NCBI RefSeq assembly: GCF_008629685.1
Contig: NZ_VWSF01000016.1
Span: 1 to 64,000, forward strand
Length of the DNA: 64,000 bases
Direction: 5' to 3'
Origin: Adhaeribacter rhizoryzae
Lineage (GTDB): Bacteria > Bacteroidota > Bacteroidia > Cytophagales > Hymenobacteraceae
Shown piece after piece: positions 44,360-51,937 of this stretch. Below the pieces are notes generated by a model. That model did not search any database. It was not told the DNA's origin and saw only the letters and a list, made by a program, of their open reading frames with translations. The stretch's first letter is position 1, and each line of letters starts with the position of its first letter. The translations under genes and the position numbers were made by a program.

Positions 44360-45454
44360 ATGAATTTTGTGGCGTATACTTTTTCTGATCTCGGTAATGA
44401 ATTAGATATATTCACTAAAAGTTATACAATAGAGGAATTTATAGTTTGTCCTATTGAAGAAATAAAGAATCTTAAACCGAAAGAAGAGAGAAGATGCAGG
44501 TTTTGTGGGTTAGATTACTCACAGACAACTTTTGATAATAAACCACACATTATTTCAGAACTTCTAGGTAATAAGTATTTGATTTCAGATTTCGAATGTG
44601 ATAAATGTAATACTTTCTTTGGTGCTAATTATGAGAATGATTTAGCCAACTTTTTGGGCATGTCGAGAACATTCTCAGGTGTTAAGAACAAAAAAGATAA
44701 AATTCCAATATTTAATTCTCCTGGATATAACCTTTCGGCAAGGAGAACAGAGTTTCATGGAATAAAAGAAGGATTAATAATTTCCCTATCTAAATCGGCA
44801 AAAGGTATTTTTAATATTGATAGCAAAGAAGGAAGAACAGAGATTAAATACCCAAAGCAGCCATATATCCCTTTAAAGGTTTATAAGGCATTACTGAAAA
44901 TTGCGTTATCAATATTGCCTGAAAAATATGTATTGGAATATCAATATACTTTTGAATATTTGAAAAGAAGTGATAATAAATATTCTGAGGTAGCAAAAAT
45001 TATACATTATGAATTACCATATAATCATATAGTTCATAATCCGGTTTCTTTTTTGTTTAAAAAATTGAAACCTGAAAGTAGGATTATTAACCATGTATTT
45101 GCTCTATATTTCCAAAATCATGTCTTTCAATTTCCTATTCCTTTTTCTAAAGTAGATATAGACAATAATTTATATAATGGAGAACCTTATTCGGTTCCTT
45201 TATGTCCTCCATTACTATTATCAAAACCAGAATTTGGAGCTAAGTATTTCAGGGCTATAAAAGACTTATCATCAAATGAGAAAGTTAGAGAGGAAGAAAA
45301 AATTACATTCTCATTCGACCCAAACATAATGAATGATTTAAAAGCTTATGATAGTAAGACCGGAGAAGTTACAGATAAGGCTTTTGACCCTGATGAGATT
45401 ACAGAAATATACATCGCCCCTTATAATTCAGAGACTCTATTTTATAAAAGTTAG
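44360..45454 (+). CDS. HNH-family endonuclease-like protein
   Basis: These 364 residues have an HNH-type zinc/nuclease region near the N-terminus: C46-x-x-C49 in RRCRFCGLD, H63 in KPHIISELLG, and C80-x-x-C83-N84 in FECDKCNTFFG. This matches the pattern of HNH_5-like proteins, with the first histidine, the asparagine and two zinc-binding CxxC pairs. The remaining 260 residues are not recognised. The gene is visibly far more AT-rich than the permease genes on both sides and uses AT-rich codons, a sign of recent arrival. No partner restriction or toxin gene is adjacent. It may be a stand-alone defence or mobile nuclease. Confidence 0.72.
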   Translation: MNFVAYTFSDLGNELDIFTKSYTIEEFIVCPIEEIKNLKPKEERRCRFCGLDYSQTTFDNKPHIISELLGNKYLISDFECDKCNTFFGANYENDLANFLGMSRTFSGVKNKKDKIPIFNSPGYNLSARRTEFHGIKEGLIISLSKSAKGIFNIDSKEGRTEIKYPKQPYIPLKVYKALLKIALSILPEKYVLEYQYTFEYLKRSDNKYSEVAKIIHYELPYNHIVHNPVSFLFKKLKPESRIINHVFALYFQNHVFQFPIPFSKVDIDNNLYNGEPYSVPLCPPLLLSKPEFGAKYFRAIKDLSSNEKVREEEKITFSFDPNIMNDLKAYDSKTGEVTDKAFDPDEITEIYIAPYNSETLFYKS

Positions 45455-45652
45455 AGATACTTGATTATAGTTGTTTCATTTACGCTTACATAAATGAAAG
45501 AATATATTTTTAGTTCTTTTCCTTTGCAGTAAGTTTTTGTATTTAGAATAATACTTTTAGCCTCTTATGTATTAACCCGCTAGCGTGGAACCTTTGGGTA
45601 AGTTTAAGTTGAGAATGTAAGTGCTAGGTTATAACACCAGACACGGCAGAAA
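45455..45652. other. AT-rich intergenic flank of the HNH gene
   Basis: Nothing gene-like is seen. It runs from the HNH stop to the permease relic and is probably part of the inserted DNA. Confidence 0.4.
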
Positions 45653-45697
45653 AAGGCAGCACTGGCTAATCCGGTGCAGGCTTTGCGTAATGAGTAG
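45653..45697 (+). pseudogene. Relic of an FtsX-like permease C-terminus
   Basis: The frame reads KAALANPVQALRNE followed by TAG. Every intact permease in the window ends in the same way (AAL-NPVKSLRxE or NPVKALRxE followed by stop). Nothing upstream continues the permease frame, so this is the surviving 3' tip of a lost or disrupted permease gene. It marks the right edge of the AT-rich HNH segment. Confidence 0.75.
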
Positions 45698-45706
45698 CTG
45701 CAATAT

Positions 45707-46837
45707 TTATTTAGCGATCATCAGGCCCGCTAAGCCCTCTGTAATTTCTAAAACATTAGAAGCGTTGTTGGAGAGTACAATAATGGTTATATCTTCCTCT
45801 ACGTACTGAATAAGATTGGTAGCATAACCCGGCTGATTTCCGCCGTGCCACAAATAATTACCGTATTTATTCGTGCCAACGCCTATTCCGTAGCCATAGC
45901 TTTTTATTTTGGTAGCCAGATACATTGCAGAAGATGGATCAACAGTTACTTGTGGGGAAAGCATCTGCTGCTGGGTCTTTGTGCTGAGCAAGCTATTATT
46001 TTTTAAAGCCCGGTCCCACTTTAATAAATCGGCGGTAGTAGCATTTACATTACCATCGCCTTGGATGCCATCCCTCGGAATAACAAACCCATAAGAAAGT
46101 AAACTATCCGGCAGAATATACCTATCTCTACGCTCTGAATAAACGTAGCCATAAGCGTAATTAGCCATGCTTGCACCTGCTGAATGCCTGCTATTGTAAA
46201 TGCTGGTATGTTGCATCCGGAGCGGCTTGAAAATATTTTTATTCATGTAATCCGGGAAGGGTTGGCCGGATATTTTCTCTATAATAGAAGCCAGTAGTAC
46301 AAAGGCGGCGTTAGAGTATTTCCATTTTTCACCCGGTTTAAAAAAGCTAGCTGGTTTTGTTTTAATCAGAAAAGCAAGCACATCCTGATTAGAGGCAAAT
46401 TGGTTGGTGGGCCAGGTTTTCAGCATATCCATGTAATCGGGTAAACCGGAGGTATGCGTGAGCAGATGCCGAATAGTAATATTAGGGTAAGGGAGTTCCG
46501 GAAAGAACTTTCTCAAGGTATCCGATAATTTTAATTTGCCTTTTTCTACCAGGAGCAGAATGCCCACGGCGGTAAATTGCTTCGAAATGGATGCTAGTTC
46601 AAAGACCGAGTTGTTGGTTAAAGGCTCTTTGGTTGTATAATTTCGGTAACCAAAAGCCTTTTGATAAACAACCTTTCCGGATTTTGCCACCAGTACATTC
46701 CCATTAAAATGTTGCGTAGCCACTTTTGTTTGCATAAAACTATCGAGTTGGGCCGCCAGTTTATTTTGGGCTGATGTACGTAATGGCAACCATATCAATA
46801 ATATTATCCATATAAGAATTAGAAAAGCCTTCTGCAT
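45707..46837 (-). CDS. Serine hydrolase of the beta-lactamase/penicillin-binding fold (1)
   Basis: This 376-residue protein has a signal sequence (MQKAFLILIWIILLIWLPLRTSAQ). The active-site motif SISK (S83-K86) sits in FELASISKQFTAVGILLL. The second motif is the tyrosine in KYSNAAFVLLASII (Y-S-N), and the third is HGG in YLWHGGNQPGYATNLI. These are the class C beta-lactamase/D-Ala-D-Ala carboxypeptidase signatures (COG1680). In this group many members are esterases or peptidases, so antibiotic hydrolysis should not be assumed. It is one of three similar genes on the minus strand amid the permeases, probably acting on envelope substrates in the periplasm. Confidence 0.88.
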   Translation of the reverse strand: MQKAFLILIWIILLIWLPLRTSAQNKLAAQLDSFMQTKVATQHFNGNVLVAKSGKVVYQKAFGYRNYTTKEPLTNNSVFELASISKQFTAVGILLLVEKGKLKLSDTLRKFFPELPYPNITIRHLLTHTSGLPDYMDMLKTWPTNQFASNQDVLAFLIKTKPASFFKPGEKWKYSNAAFVLLASIIEKISGQPFPDYMNKNIFKPLRMQHTSIYNSRHSAGASMANYAYGYVYSERRDRYILPDSLLSYGFVIPRDGIQGDGNVNATTADLLKWDRALKNNSLLSTKTQQQMLSPQVTVDPSSAMYLATKIKSYGYGIGVGTNKYGNYLWHGGNQPGYATNLIQYVEEDITIIVLSNNASNVLEITEGLAGLMIAK

Positions 46838-47017
46838 GGTGCCTTAACAAGGTAAATAGTAACCGGAAAGTGAAGCGGCCGAAGTGTTGTGTAAGGATAA
46901 TAGAAAGGAGAAGCCTGGCTGAGCTTCTTAAAAAGTAGGCGCAATATTCTAGCTAAATAAAGCCAGGACAATATTGCCTGCAAACAAGACTTTGCTGTTT
47001 TTTTTAAGTGATAGGAG

Positions 47018-47090
47018 TCCACATTTGTCATTCCAGAGGAATCTATTTGGTTGCCTACTACATAGGTTCCTCCTGAATGACAAATGTGGA
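47018..47090. repeat. Dispersed palindrome, family 1, longest outer stem
   Basis: TCCACATTTGTCATTC (47018-47033) pairs perfectly with GAATGACAAATGTGGA (47075-47090). Inside are AGAGGAATCTAT and ATAGGTTCCTCC with few mismatches. It lies between two minus-strand genes. Confidence 0.85.
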
Positions 47091-47142
47091 TTGCTTAGAC
47101 CTTGCTCTTTAAAGGTAAGCGTTATCTAAAAAATAAAGCTGG

Positions 47143-47889
47143 TTACTCCTGCAAACCAAAATTGGTGATTTTACCGGCTGGGTTTAAGGTAAAACTCATC
47201 TGGAATGAAACTGCCTGGTTTTTACTTTTAAAATTGGCGGCTCCCGTTTCGGGATTAATGGGTTTGGTTGTATCCAGCATAATACCGCCGGTTTTTTGGT
47301 ACATTTCCTTTGCCTGCACCGTTAATTTTTCTAAGGTCAGCGCAGATATTAGGCTCTCATCCAGATAGGTTTTTAAAAAGCTTTGTATTTTATCGGTAGC
47401 GTTGGCGTTAATGGCTTCCTGAAAAGCTGGGAATATTTTCTGGTAACTTTGGTTTAAGCGGGCAGTTTCGGCTGCGCTTAGTTTCTTTTCAGTAGCGTTG
47501 GCGTTTGCTTTTATCCAAATATCCCTTTTAAAAGCAGTAACCTGGTTAATGGTGCCGCTCTTATCCTGGACAAAATCCAGGGTGAATTCCGGGTGCTCGG
47601 CGGCAACAAAGTTTAAATCTGCTTTTTGCTGAAAGCTGATTTCCCGGTTGCTCCAAAGTTCTTTCAGGGTTAAACCAGAACCGACAGCACTAATCTGTAA
47701 TTTCAGGTTTTGATCGCCAAGTAATTGGTAAGTGCCTTCAAACTGTTTTAAATCTGCTGCGGGTTGGCGGGTTATTTTCTGTGGTTTGTTAGCCAGCAGG
47801 CTGATTGGCAATACTAAAGCTAAAATAATTGCCAGGGTAAATGATAAATAGCTGCCGATCGGGCGAGATAAAAAAGGACTTGTTTTCAT
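47143..47889 (-). CDS. Exported protein with DUF3471-like domain
   Basis: This 248-residue protein has an N-terminal hydrophobic signal/anchor (GSYLSFTLAIILALVLPISLLA). It then has a beta-rich region LKQFEGTYQLLGDQNLKLQISAVGSGLTLKELW that resembles DUF3471, the small lipocalin-like domain normally fused to the C-terminus of beta-lactamase-fold serine hydrolases. Here no hydrolase domain precedes it. The second half (TARLNQSYQKIFPAFQEAINANATDKIQSFLKTYL) is helical and unassigned. It lies between two serine hydrolase genes on the same strand, which suggests a split or helper protein for them. Confidence 0.6.
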   Translation of the reverse strand: MKTSPFLSRPIGSYLSFTLAIILALVLPISLLANKPQKITRQPAADLKQFEGTYQLLGDQNLKLQISAVGSGLTLKELWSNREISFQQKADLNFVAAEHPEFTLDFVQDKSGTINQVTAFKRDIWIKANANATEKKLSAAETARLNQSYQKIFPAFQEAINANATDKIQSFLKTYLDESLISALTLEKLTVQAKEMYQKTGGIMLDTTKPINPETGAANFKSKNQAVSFQMSFTLNPAGKITNFGLQE

Positions 47890-48225
47890 AGCGAGAAAAT
47901 TTTATAGTTAAGGTTATAAGGTTTAGGTATATATTTAATTGAGGTGCAGGTAGGCAGCGTTTATAGCTGGGAGAAAGTAATAGCCAGCTGCAAGGCAAAC
48001 CCAACCCAGAGGAGAAAAATGTAGCAGCAGAGGTTTGGGTATTTTTTTCATAAGAATTGCCATGACTTGTTCTTTACAGATGCAAGTGCAATCGAATTCC
48101 ACAAAAATTTTATCTCTTTATTTTGATATTTTTCGCCATGTCAGGAGTTATCACCATGGCCTCAGGGTAAACGCAGCATTGTATTGCCCGGGAGCTTTAG
48201 CCCCGGGTTTTAAGAAATATTTGGC

Positions 48226-48247
48226 ACCCCTGACTGAAGTCAGGGGT
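48226..48247. repeat. Perfect short hairpin
   Basis: ACCCCTGACT pairs with AGTCAGGGGT around a 2-base GA loop. A second CCCGGG/CCCGGG hairpin lies just upstream (48187-48207). Neither is followed by a T run, so a terminator role is doubtful. Confidence 0.7.
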
Positions 48248-48313
48248 AATTCAAAGTCGGGGGATTAAGGGAAGATGCCCGTCAGACTAAGGAATATTTT
48301 AGAATAATTTACG

Positions 48314-48434
48314 TTTGCTCGCACCAGATTGTAGCTGGTGTGTTTTATGAAAGGACGTTTCCAATTTCCGACCAGTTGAAAACTGGCAATTATTAGTAGG
48401 CACAAGTTGCGCTTCGCTAAACTTGCGCCAGCGC
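48314..48434. repeat. Dispersed repeat, family 5 copy
   Basis: It shares with 63695-63797 the ordered blocks TGGTGTGTTT, ATGAAAG, TTTCC/GATTTCCG, a CCAGTTGAAAACTGG-like small palindrome, and a CGCTAAAC...GCGCCAGC end. Confidence 0.5.
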
Positions 48435-48537
48435 TAGTAGCTTAGCCTGCTTAGGGTGATAACCTGACGCGCCAGGAAAGCTATAGGTATTCTTTTAGGA
48501 TTATTTCCTAAGCCTATAAATTTTCTGCTATTCTAAT

Positions 48538-49809
48538 TTACTTAGGCAAGTATTCGCCATATACCGCATCCCGGAAGCGCTTGTGCAATTGGCCGTAAAA
48601 GGGCATGACCTGCACAAACAGTACGGCGGTGACTTCATTAACCGGATCTACCCAAAATAAAGTGCTGGCGGCGCCATCCCAGAAAAACTCACCCACTACA
48701 CCATTGTTTTCTTCTTTTGTAAAAGGCGGGCGCAGCCGCACCGCGAAATCAATGCCAAAACCCACCTGCCCTTTGCTGGGTAGCCACATGCGTTCGGTAA
48801 TACTTTCGGCTAAATGGTTGGTAGCCATTAATTTTATTGTTTCGGGTTTTAGAATAGTAGCTTTACCCGACTTGCCTTTATTCACCAGCATGCGGGCAAA
48901 TTTCATGTAATCGTCCAGGGTAGAGGTGAGGCCAAAACCGCCAGGTTTTAACGGCCAGTTTTTAATGTTGTAGGTGTTTTCATCATCGGGTACGCGCGTT
49001 AACTGGCCTTCGGTGCTGCGGCGATACATACCGGCAAACTTCTGCCGGTCGCTTGCCGGAACTACGTAACGGGTGTTGGTCATGCCCAGCGGATTAAAGA
49101 TATTTTCTTGCAAATATTGGTCAAAAGGTTTGCCGGAAATACGCTCTACCAAATAAGCCTGCACGTCTACCGATGGTCCGTAAGCCCATTGCTCGCCCGG
49201 ATGAAACTCCAGCGGCAGACCAGCTAATTTTTTAGCCATTTCGCTTAAGGTATTGGCAGGGTTCATCACATCAGCCTGCTTTACCAAATCGCTGAGGCCC
49301 GGCAGGTTGGTACTGGTAGCAAAACCAGCGGTATGGCGGGTAATATCGCGGATGGTAATGGGGCGTTTGGCCGGTTCCAATATTAAGTTGCCCGCCGCAT
49401 CAACACCTTTATACACTTTCATATCGGCAAACTCGGGCAGGTATTTGGCCAACGGATCATCCAGTTGGAAAGCACCTTTTTCATAAAGCTGCATTAAGGC
49501 TACCCCAGTTACCGGCTTGGTCATGGAATAAATGCGTACAATCGTATTTCGGTCCATCGGGATTTTGGCTTCACGGTCGGCATGGCCAAAAGCATTGTAA
49601 TAGACCTCCTTGTTTTTCTCAAAAATCAAAGCCGATACTCCTGCTATTTTGCCGGAATCAACAAAGCTTTTTAGAGTAGCATCTATGCGGGCCTTTACCG
49701 ATTTATCAATAATGGCTGGTACTTTCCTGGCTTTATAAGCAATTTCAGGTTGCTGAAACGAAGTCGCCAATAATAGAATGGATAATAATGCCAGGATGGT
49801 TTTGTTCAT
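48538..49809 (-). CDS. Serine hydrolase, EstB-like beta-lactamase fold (2)
   Basis: This 423-residue protein has a signal peptide (MNKTILALLSILLLATSFQ). The active-site motif SMTK is in VRIYSMTKPVTGVALMQL. The second-motif tyrosine is in EQWAYGPSVDVQAYLVERI (Y-G-P-S). The third region, FFWDGAASTLFWVDP, is in the style of family VIII esterases such as EstB, where HxG is replaced by WxG. This points to an esterase rather than a lactamase. It probably acts in the periplasm on small esters or envelope components. Full length. It forms a minus-strand block with the neighbouring hydrolases but is separated from each by several hundred bases. Confidence 0.88.
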   Translation of the reverse strand: MNKTILALLSILLLATSFQQPEIAYKARKVPAIIDKSVKARIDATLKSFVDSGKIAGVSALIFEKNKEVYYNAFGHADREAKIPMDRNTIVRIYSMTKPVTGVALMQLYEKGAFQLDDPLAKYLPEFADMKVYKGVDAAGNLILEPAKRPITIRDITRHTAGFATSTNLPGLSDLVKQADVMNPANTLSEMAKKLAGLPLEFHPGEQWAYGPSVDVQAYLVERISGKPFDQYLQENIFNPLGMTNTRYVVPASDRQKFAGMYRRSTEGQLTRVPDDENTYNIKNWPLKPGGFGLTSTLDDYMKFARMLVNKGKSGKATILKPETIKLMATNHLAESITERMWLPSKGQVGFGIDFAVRLRPPFTKEENNGVVGEFFWDGAASTLFWVDPVNEVTAVLFVQVMPFYGQLHKRFRDAVYGEYLPK

Positions 49810-49935
49810 CAGGGTATTGCTGTAAGGTTCAGGTTGAGAGCTATTGTTTTGTTTCTAATTTATAAAAATAAAGCTTGATACAAATTGTTATTATACCAAA
49901 AAATTACTTGAGTGCTTTATTTAATGTTATCGCCA

Positions 49936-50046
49936 GCGTCCCGCTGGAGATAATTTCTGCCGGCCTCTGGCCGCTTTCATCGGTAAAAAAATAGCCGGTT
50001 GTTTATAGCGGCCAGAGGCCAGAAAAAGAAGACACGGGCGGGACGC
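49936..50046. repeat. Nested inverted repeat, MITE-like
   Basis: Outer arms GCGTCCCGC (49936-49944) and GCGGGACGC (50038-50046) enclose perfect inner arms GGCCTCTGGCCGCT (49962-49975) and AGCGGCCAGAGGCC (50007-50020). The inner core GCGGCCTCTGGCCGC recurs at 63644-63658. About 110 bp, within the 394-base gap 49810-50203, which holds no gene. Confidence 0.7.
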
Positions 50047-50203
50047 CCGCGCCATATACCACCCGGTGTTTAATCTTCTTAAGCGCAGAACTGAAGTACT
50101 ATTCTTATTAATAAAAATATGTAAATTCCTGACTTATAATCTGGTATGTGTTGTACGGCCTCCAATTATAGAGTCTGTAACAAGATTCTCTGTGCCAATG
50201 AAA

Positions 50204-51475
50204 CTAAGATGAGTTGCGCCTACTTTGTTTGCGCCGGGCCGCTACCGATGATTTTTTAGCTTTCTTGGCGCGGGCTATTTTCTTAGTTGGTCGTTTTACT
50301 TTTCTTTCGGCAATAACCAATGGTTTTACTGTTTCGGGGTACAGAATGGCCTGCACATTTTGCATATACACCAAGCTGCCGTTGGTTACGTTGCTTAATA
50401 CAATTATGGCGCTGTGGTCTTTGCGGTTGCGCATAAAATAATTATTAAACCCGTGCCACAAGCCGCCATGGTACTCCACCGGTTCGGTGTCGGCGAGTTT
50501 GCGGAGGCGCCAGCCAAAGCCGTAATCTTCTTTTGTTGTTTCCTTGGCGGCTCCTACAAAAGCTTCTTCCAGGGTTTTCCGCTTAACCAGTTTTTCGGTG
50601 TACAAAGCCTGGTCCCATTTATATAAATCTTCTACCGTGGAATAAATACCTTTATCGCCCTGCACGCCATCTAAAAAATCAATTTCGCGTTTGCGGCGGC
50701 GGGCCGTGTGGCCAGGCGGAATTTCAGCGTTCTTATCGGTAAGTACCCAACTGTTTTTCATGCCCAGGGGCCGGAATATTTTCTTTTCCATAAACTGCTC
50801 GTAAGGCATACCCGATGCTTTGGCAACAATGGCGGCCAGCAACATATAGCCCGTATTACTATAATTAAAGCGTTTATCGGGTTGGTAATAAACGGCGGGT
50901 TTGTGTTGGGTCATCAGCCCGATTACTTCTTCGTTGCTGATAAAAGCCCGGCGGTCTTTCCAATATTTTTCGGTAAAATAAGTGTAGTTGGGCAAGCCCG
51001 AGCGGTGCGTAAGTAAGTGCCGGACGGTGATGCACTCGTAAGGAAAATCCGGGAAAAAACGCTGCACCTCGTCTTCGTATTTCAGGCGTCCTTGTTCCTG
51101 CAGCATCATAATGGCCATGGCGGTAAACTGCTTACTGACCGAGGCTAACTGAAAAGGCTTTTGCGTGGTTAAGGTGTCTTTCTTCTGAAAATCGGCGTAG
51201 CCAAAAGCGCCTTTGTATAATATTTGGTTGTACTGCGTTACCAGCACCGTGCCGTTAAATCCTCGTTTTTTATGTAAATCCCGGAACAGCGAATCCAGTT
51301 GGCACTCCTGCTTTTTGGCTCTTTCGGGGTTTACGAGCGCCACTATTTTATCGAACTGCTCGTCTTGTTCTGCTGCCGCTGCCTCATTTTTATCGGAGGC
51401 TGATTCGGAACAGGAAAACAACAAGCAGAAGCCCGCCAACCACAAAAACCTAACCAACGAAAAGAGTACCTTCAT
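50204..51475 (-). CDS. Serine hydrolase lipoprotein with lysine/arginine-rich tail (3)
   Basis: The start at 51475 (MKVLFSLVRFLWLAGFCLLFSC) gives a lipoprotein signal, preferred over 51484; 423 residues. Penicillin-binding-fold motifs are SVSK in FQLASVSKQFTAMAIMML, YSNTGYMLLAAIV, and HGG in VEYHGGLWHGFNNYFM. The last 35 residues are strongly basic (KRPTKKIARAKKAKKSS and a similar continuation). They are not part of the catalytic fold and could bind anionic envelope polymers or nucleic acid. It would face the periplasm or cell surface. It is the first gene of the minus-strand hydrolase block, divergent from permease 6, so its promoter shares the gap with the enhancer sites at 51719. Confidence 0.87.
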   Translation of the reverse strand: MKVLFSLVRFLWLAGFCLLFSCSESASDKNEAAAAEQDEQFDKIVALVNPERAKKQECQLDSLFRDLHKKRGFNGTVLVTQYNQILYKGAFGYADFQKKDTLTTQKPFQLASVSKQFTAMAIMMLQEQGRLKYEDEVQRFFPDFPYECITVRHLLTHRSGLPNYTYFTEKYWKDRRAFISNEEVIGLMTQHKPAVYYQPDKRFNYSNTGYMLLAAIVAKASGMPYEQFMEKKIFRPLGMKNSWVLTDKNAEIPPGHTARRRKREIDFLDGVQGDKGIYSTVEDLYKWDQALYTEKLVKRKTLEEAFVGAAKETTKEDYGFGWRLRKLADTEPVEYHGGLWHGFNNYFMRNRKDHSAIIVLSNVTNGSLVYMQNVQAILYPETVKPLVIAERKVKRPTKKIARAKKAKKSSVAARRKQSRRNSS

Positions 51476-51718
51476 GGACGCCATGCATAAATTTTAAGCC
51501 AAAACCAGATATCTAACATACAGAAAAATTCTTAAAACGCCTTCTATTTTCTCCAGCTTTTTGGGCAATTCGTTTTCTTTTACCCGCGGCCTGCCCGCTA
51601 AAAGCACGGACTTTAAAAACGGCGGTAAGCGGTAAAATATTTAAATTTAAAACAAATAAAGTTACAGGTTAAGGATTTACAAGTGGCCCCGTCCGGATTA
51701 AATTATCTGATTGGGGGT

Positions 51719-51758
51719 GTTATAAAACCGAACAAAAAAGTGTATCAAAACCGAACGG
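51719..51758 (+). promoter_or_regulatory. Tandem enhancer-like sites (UAS B)
   Basis: GTTATAAAACCGAACAA (51719-51735) and GTATCAAAACCGAACGG (51742-51758) are 23 bp apart. The second CCG is 70 bp before the GG of the promoter, the same geometry as UAS A. Confidence 0.78.
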
Positions 51759-51819
51759 TTTATTCCTTTAGTTTTAATATTTTTTATATAAATAATTGAT
51801 TAACAATAATATAATATTG

Positions 51820-51835
51820 TGGCATTTTTATTATT
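51820..51835 (+). promoter_or_regulatory. Sigma-54-like promoter of permease 6
   Basis: TGGCATTTTTATTATT has an exact -24 TGGCA box and a weak -12 (TTAT for TTGC). The identical 16 bases occur at 60174. The permease ATG is 118 bases downstream. Confidence 0.62.
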
Positions 51836-51937
51836 GAAAGAATAGCGGAGCCAGGTTAAATTATGCTTACTCCAAAACTTTCGGTTAGATTTCCTGATTC
51901 TGCTTAAACCACCACCATAGACCTATTTGCTGCTACT

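Larger units (their letters stand above)
47890..48537. other. Long intergenic region with several hairpins
   Basis: These 648 bases have no gene. They contain CCCGGG hairpin arms (48187-48207), a near-perfect hairpin at 48226-48247, and the family-5 repeat at 48314-48434. Nothing else stands out. Confidence 0.6.
51476..51937. other. Divergent control region of permease 6
   Basis: This 462-base gap lies between serine hydrolase 3 and permease 6. It contains the tandem enhancer-like sites (51719-51758) and the promoter-like sequence (51820-51835). The rest is AT-rich. Confidence 0.7.

Noticed and set aside
45707-51475. Reading the three serine hydrolases as antibiotic-resistance beta-lactamases
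   Set aside because: The fold covers many esterases and peptidases; one has an EstB-like third motif, and none shows features specific to lactamases.
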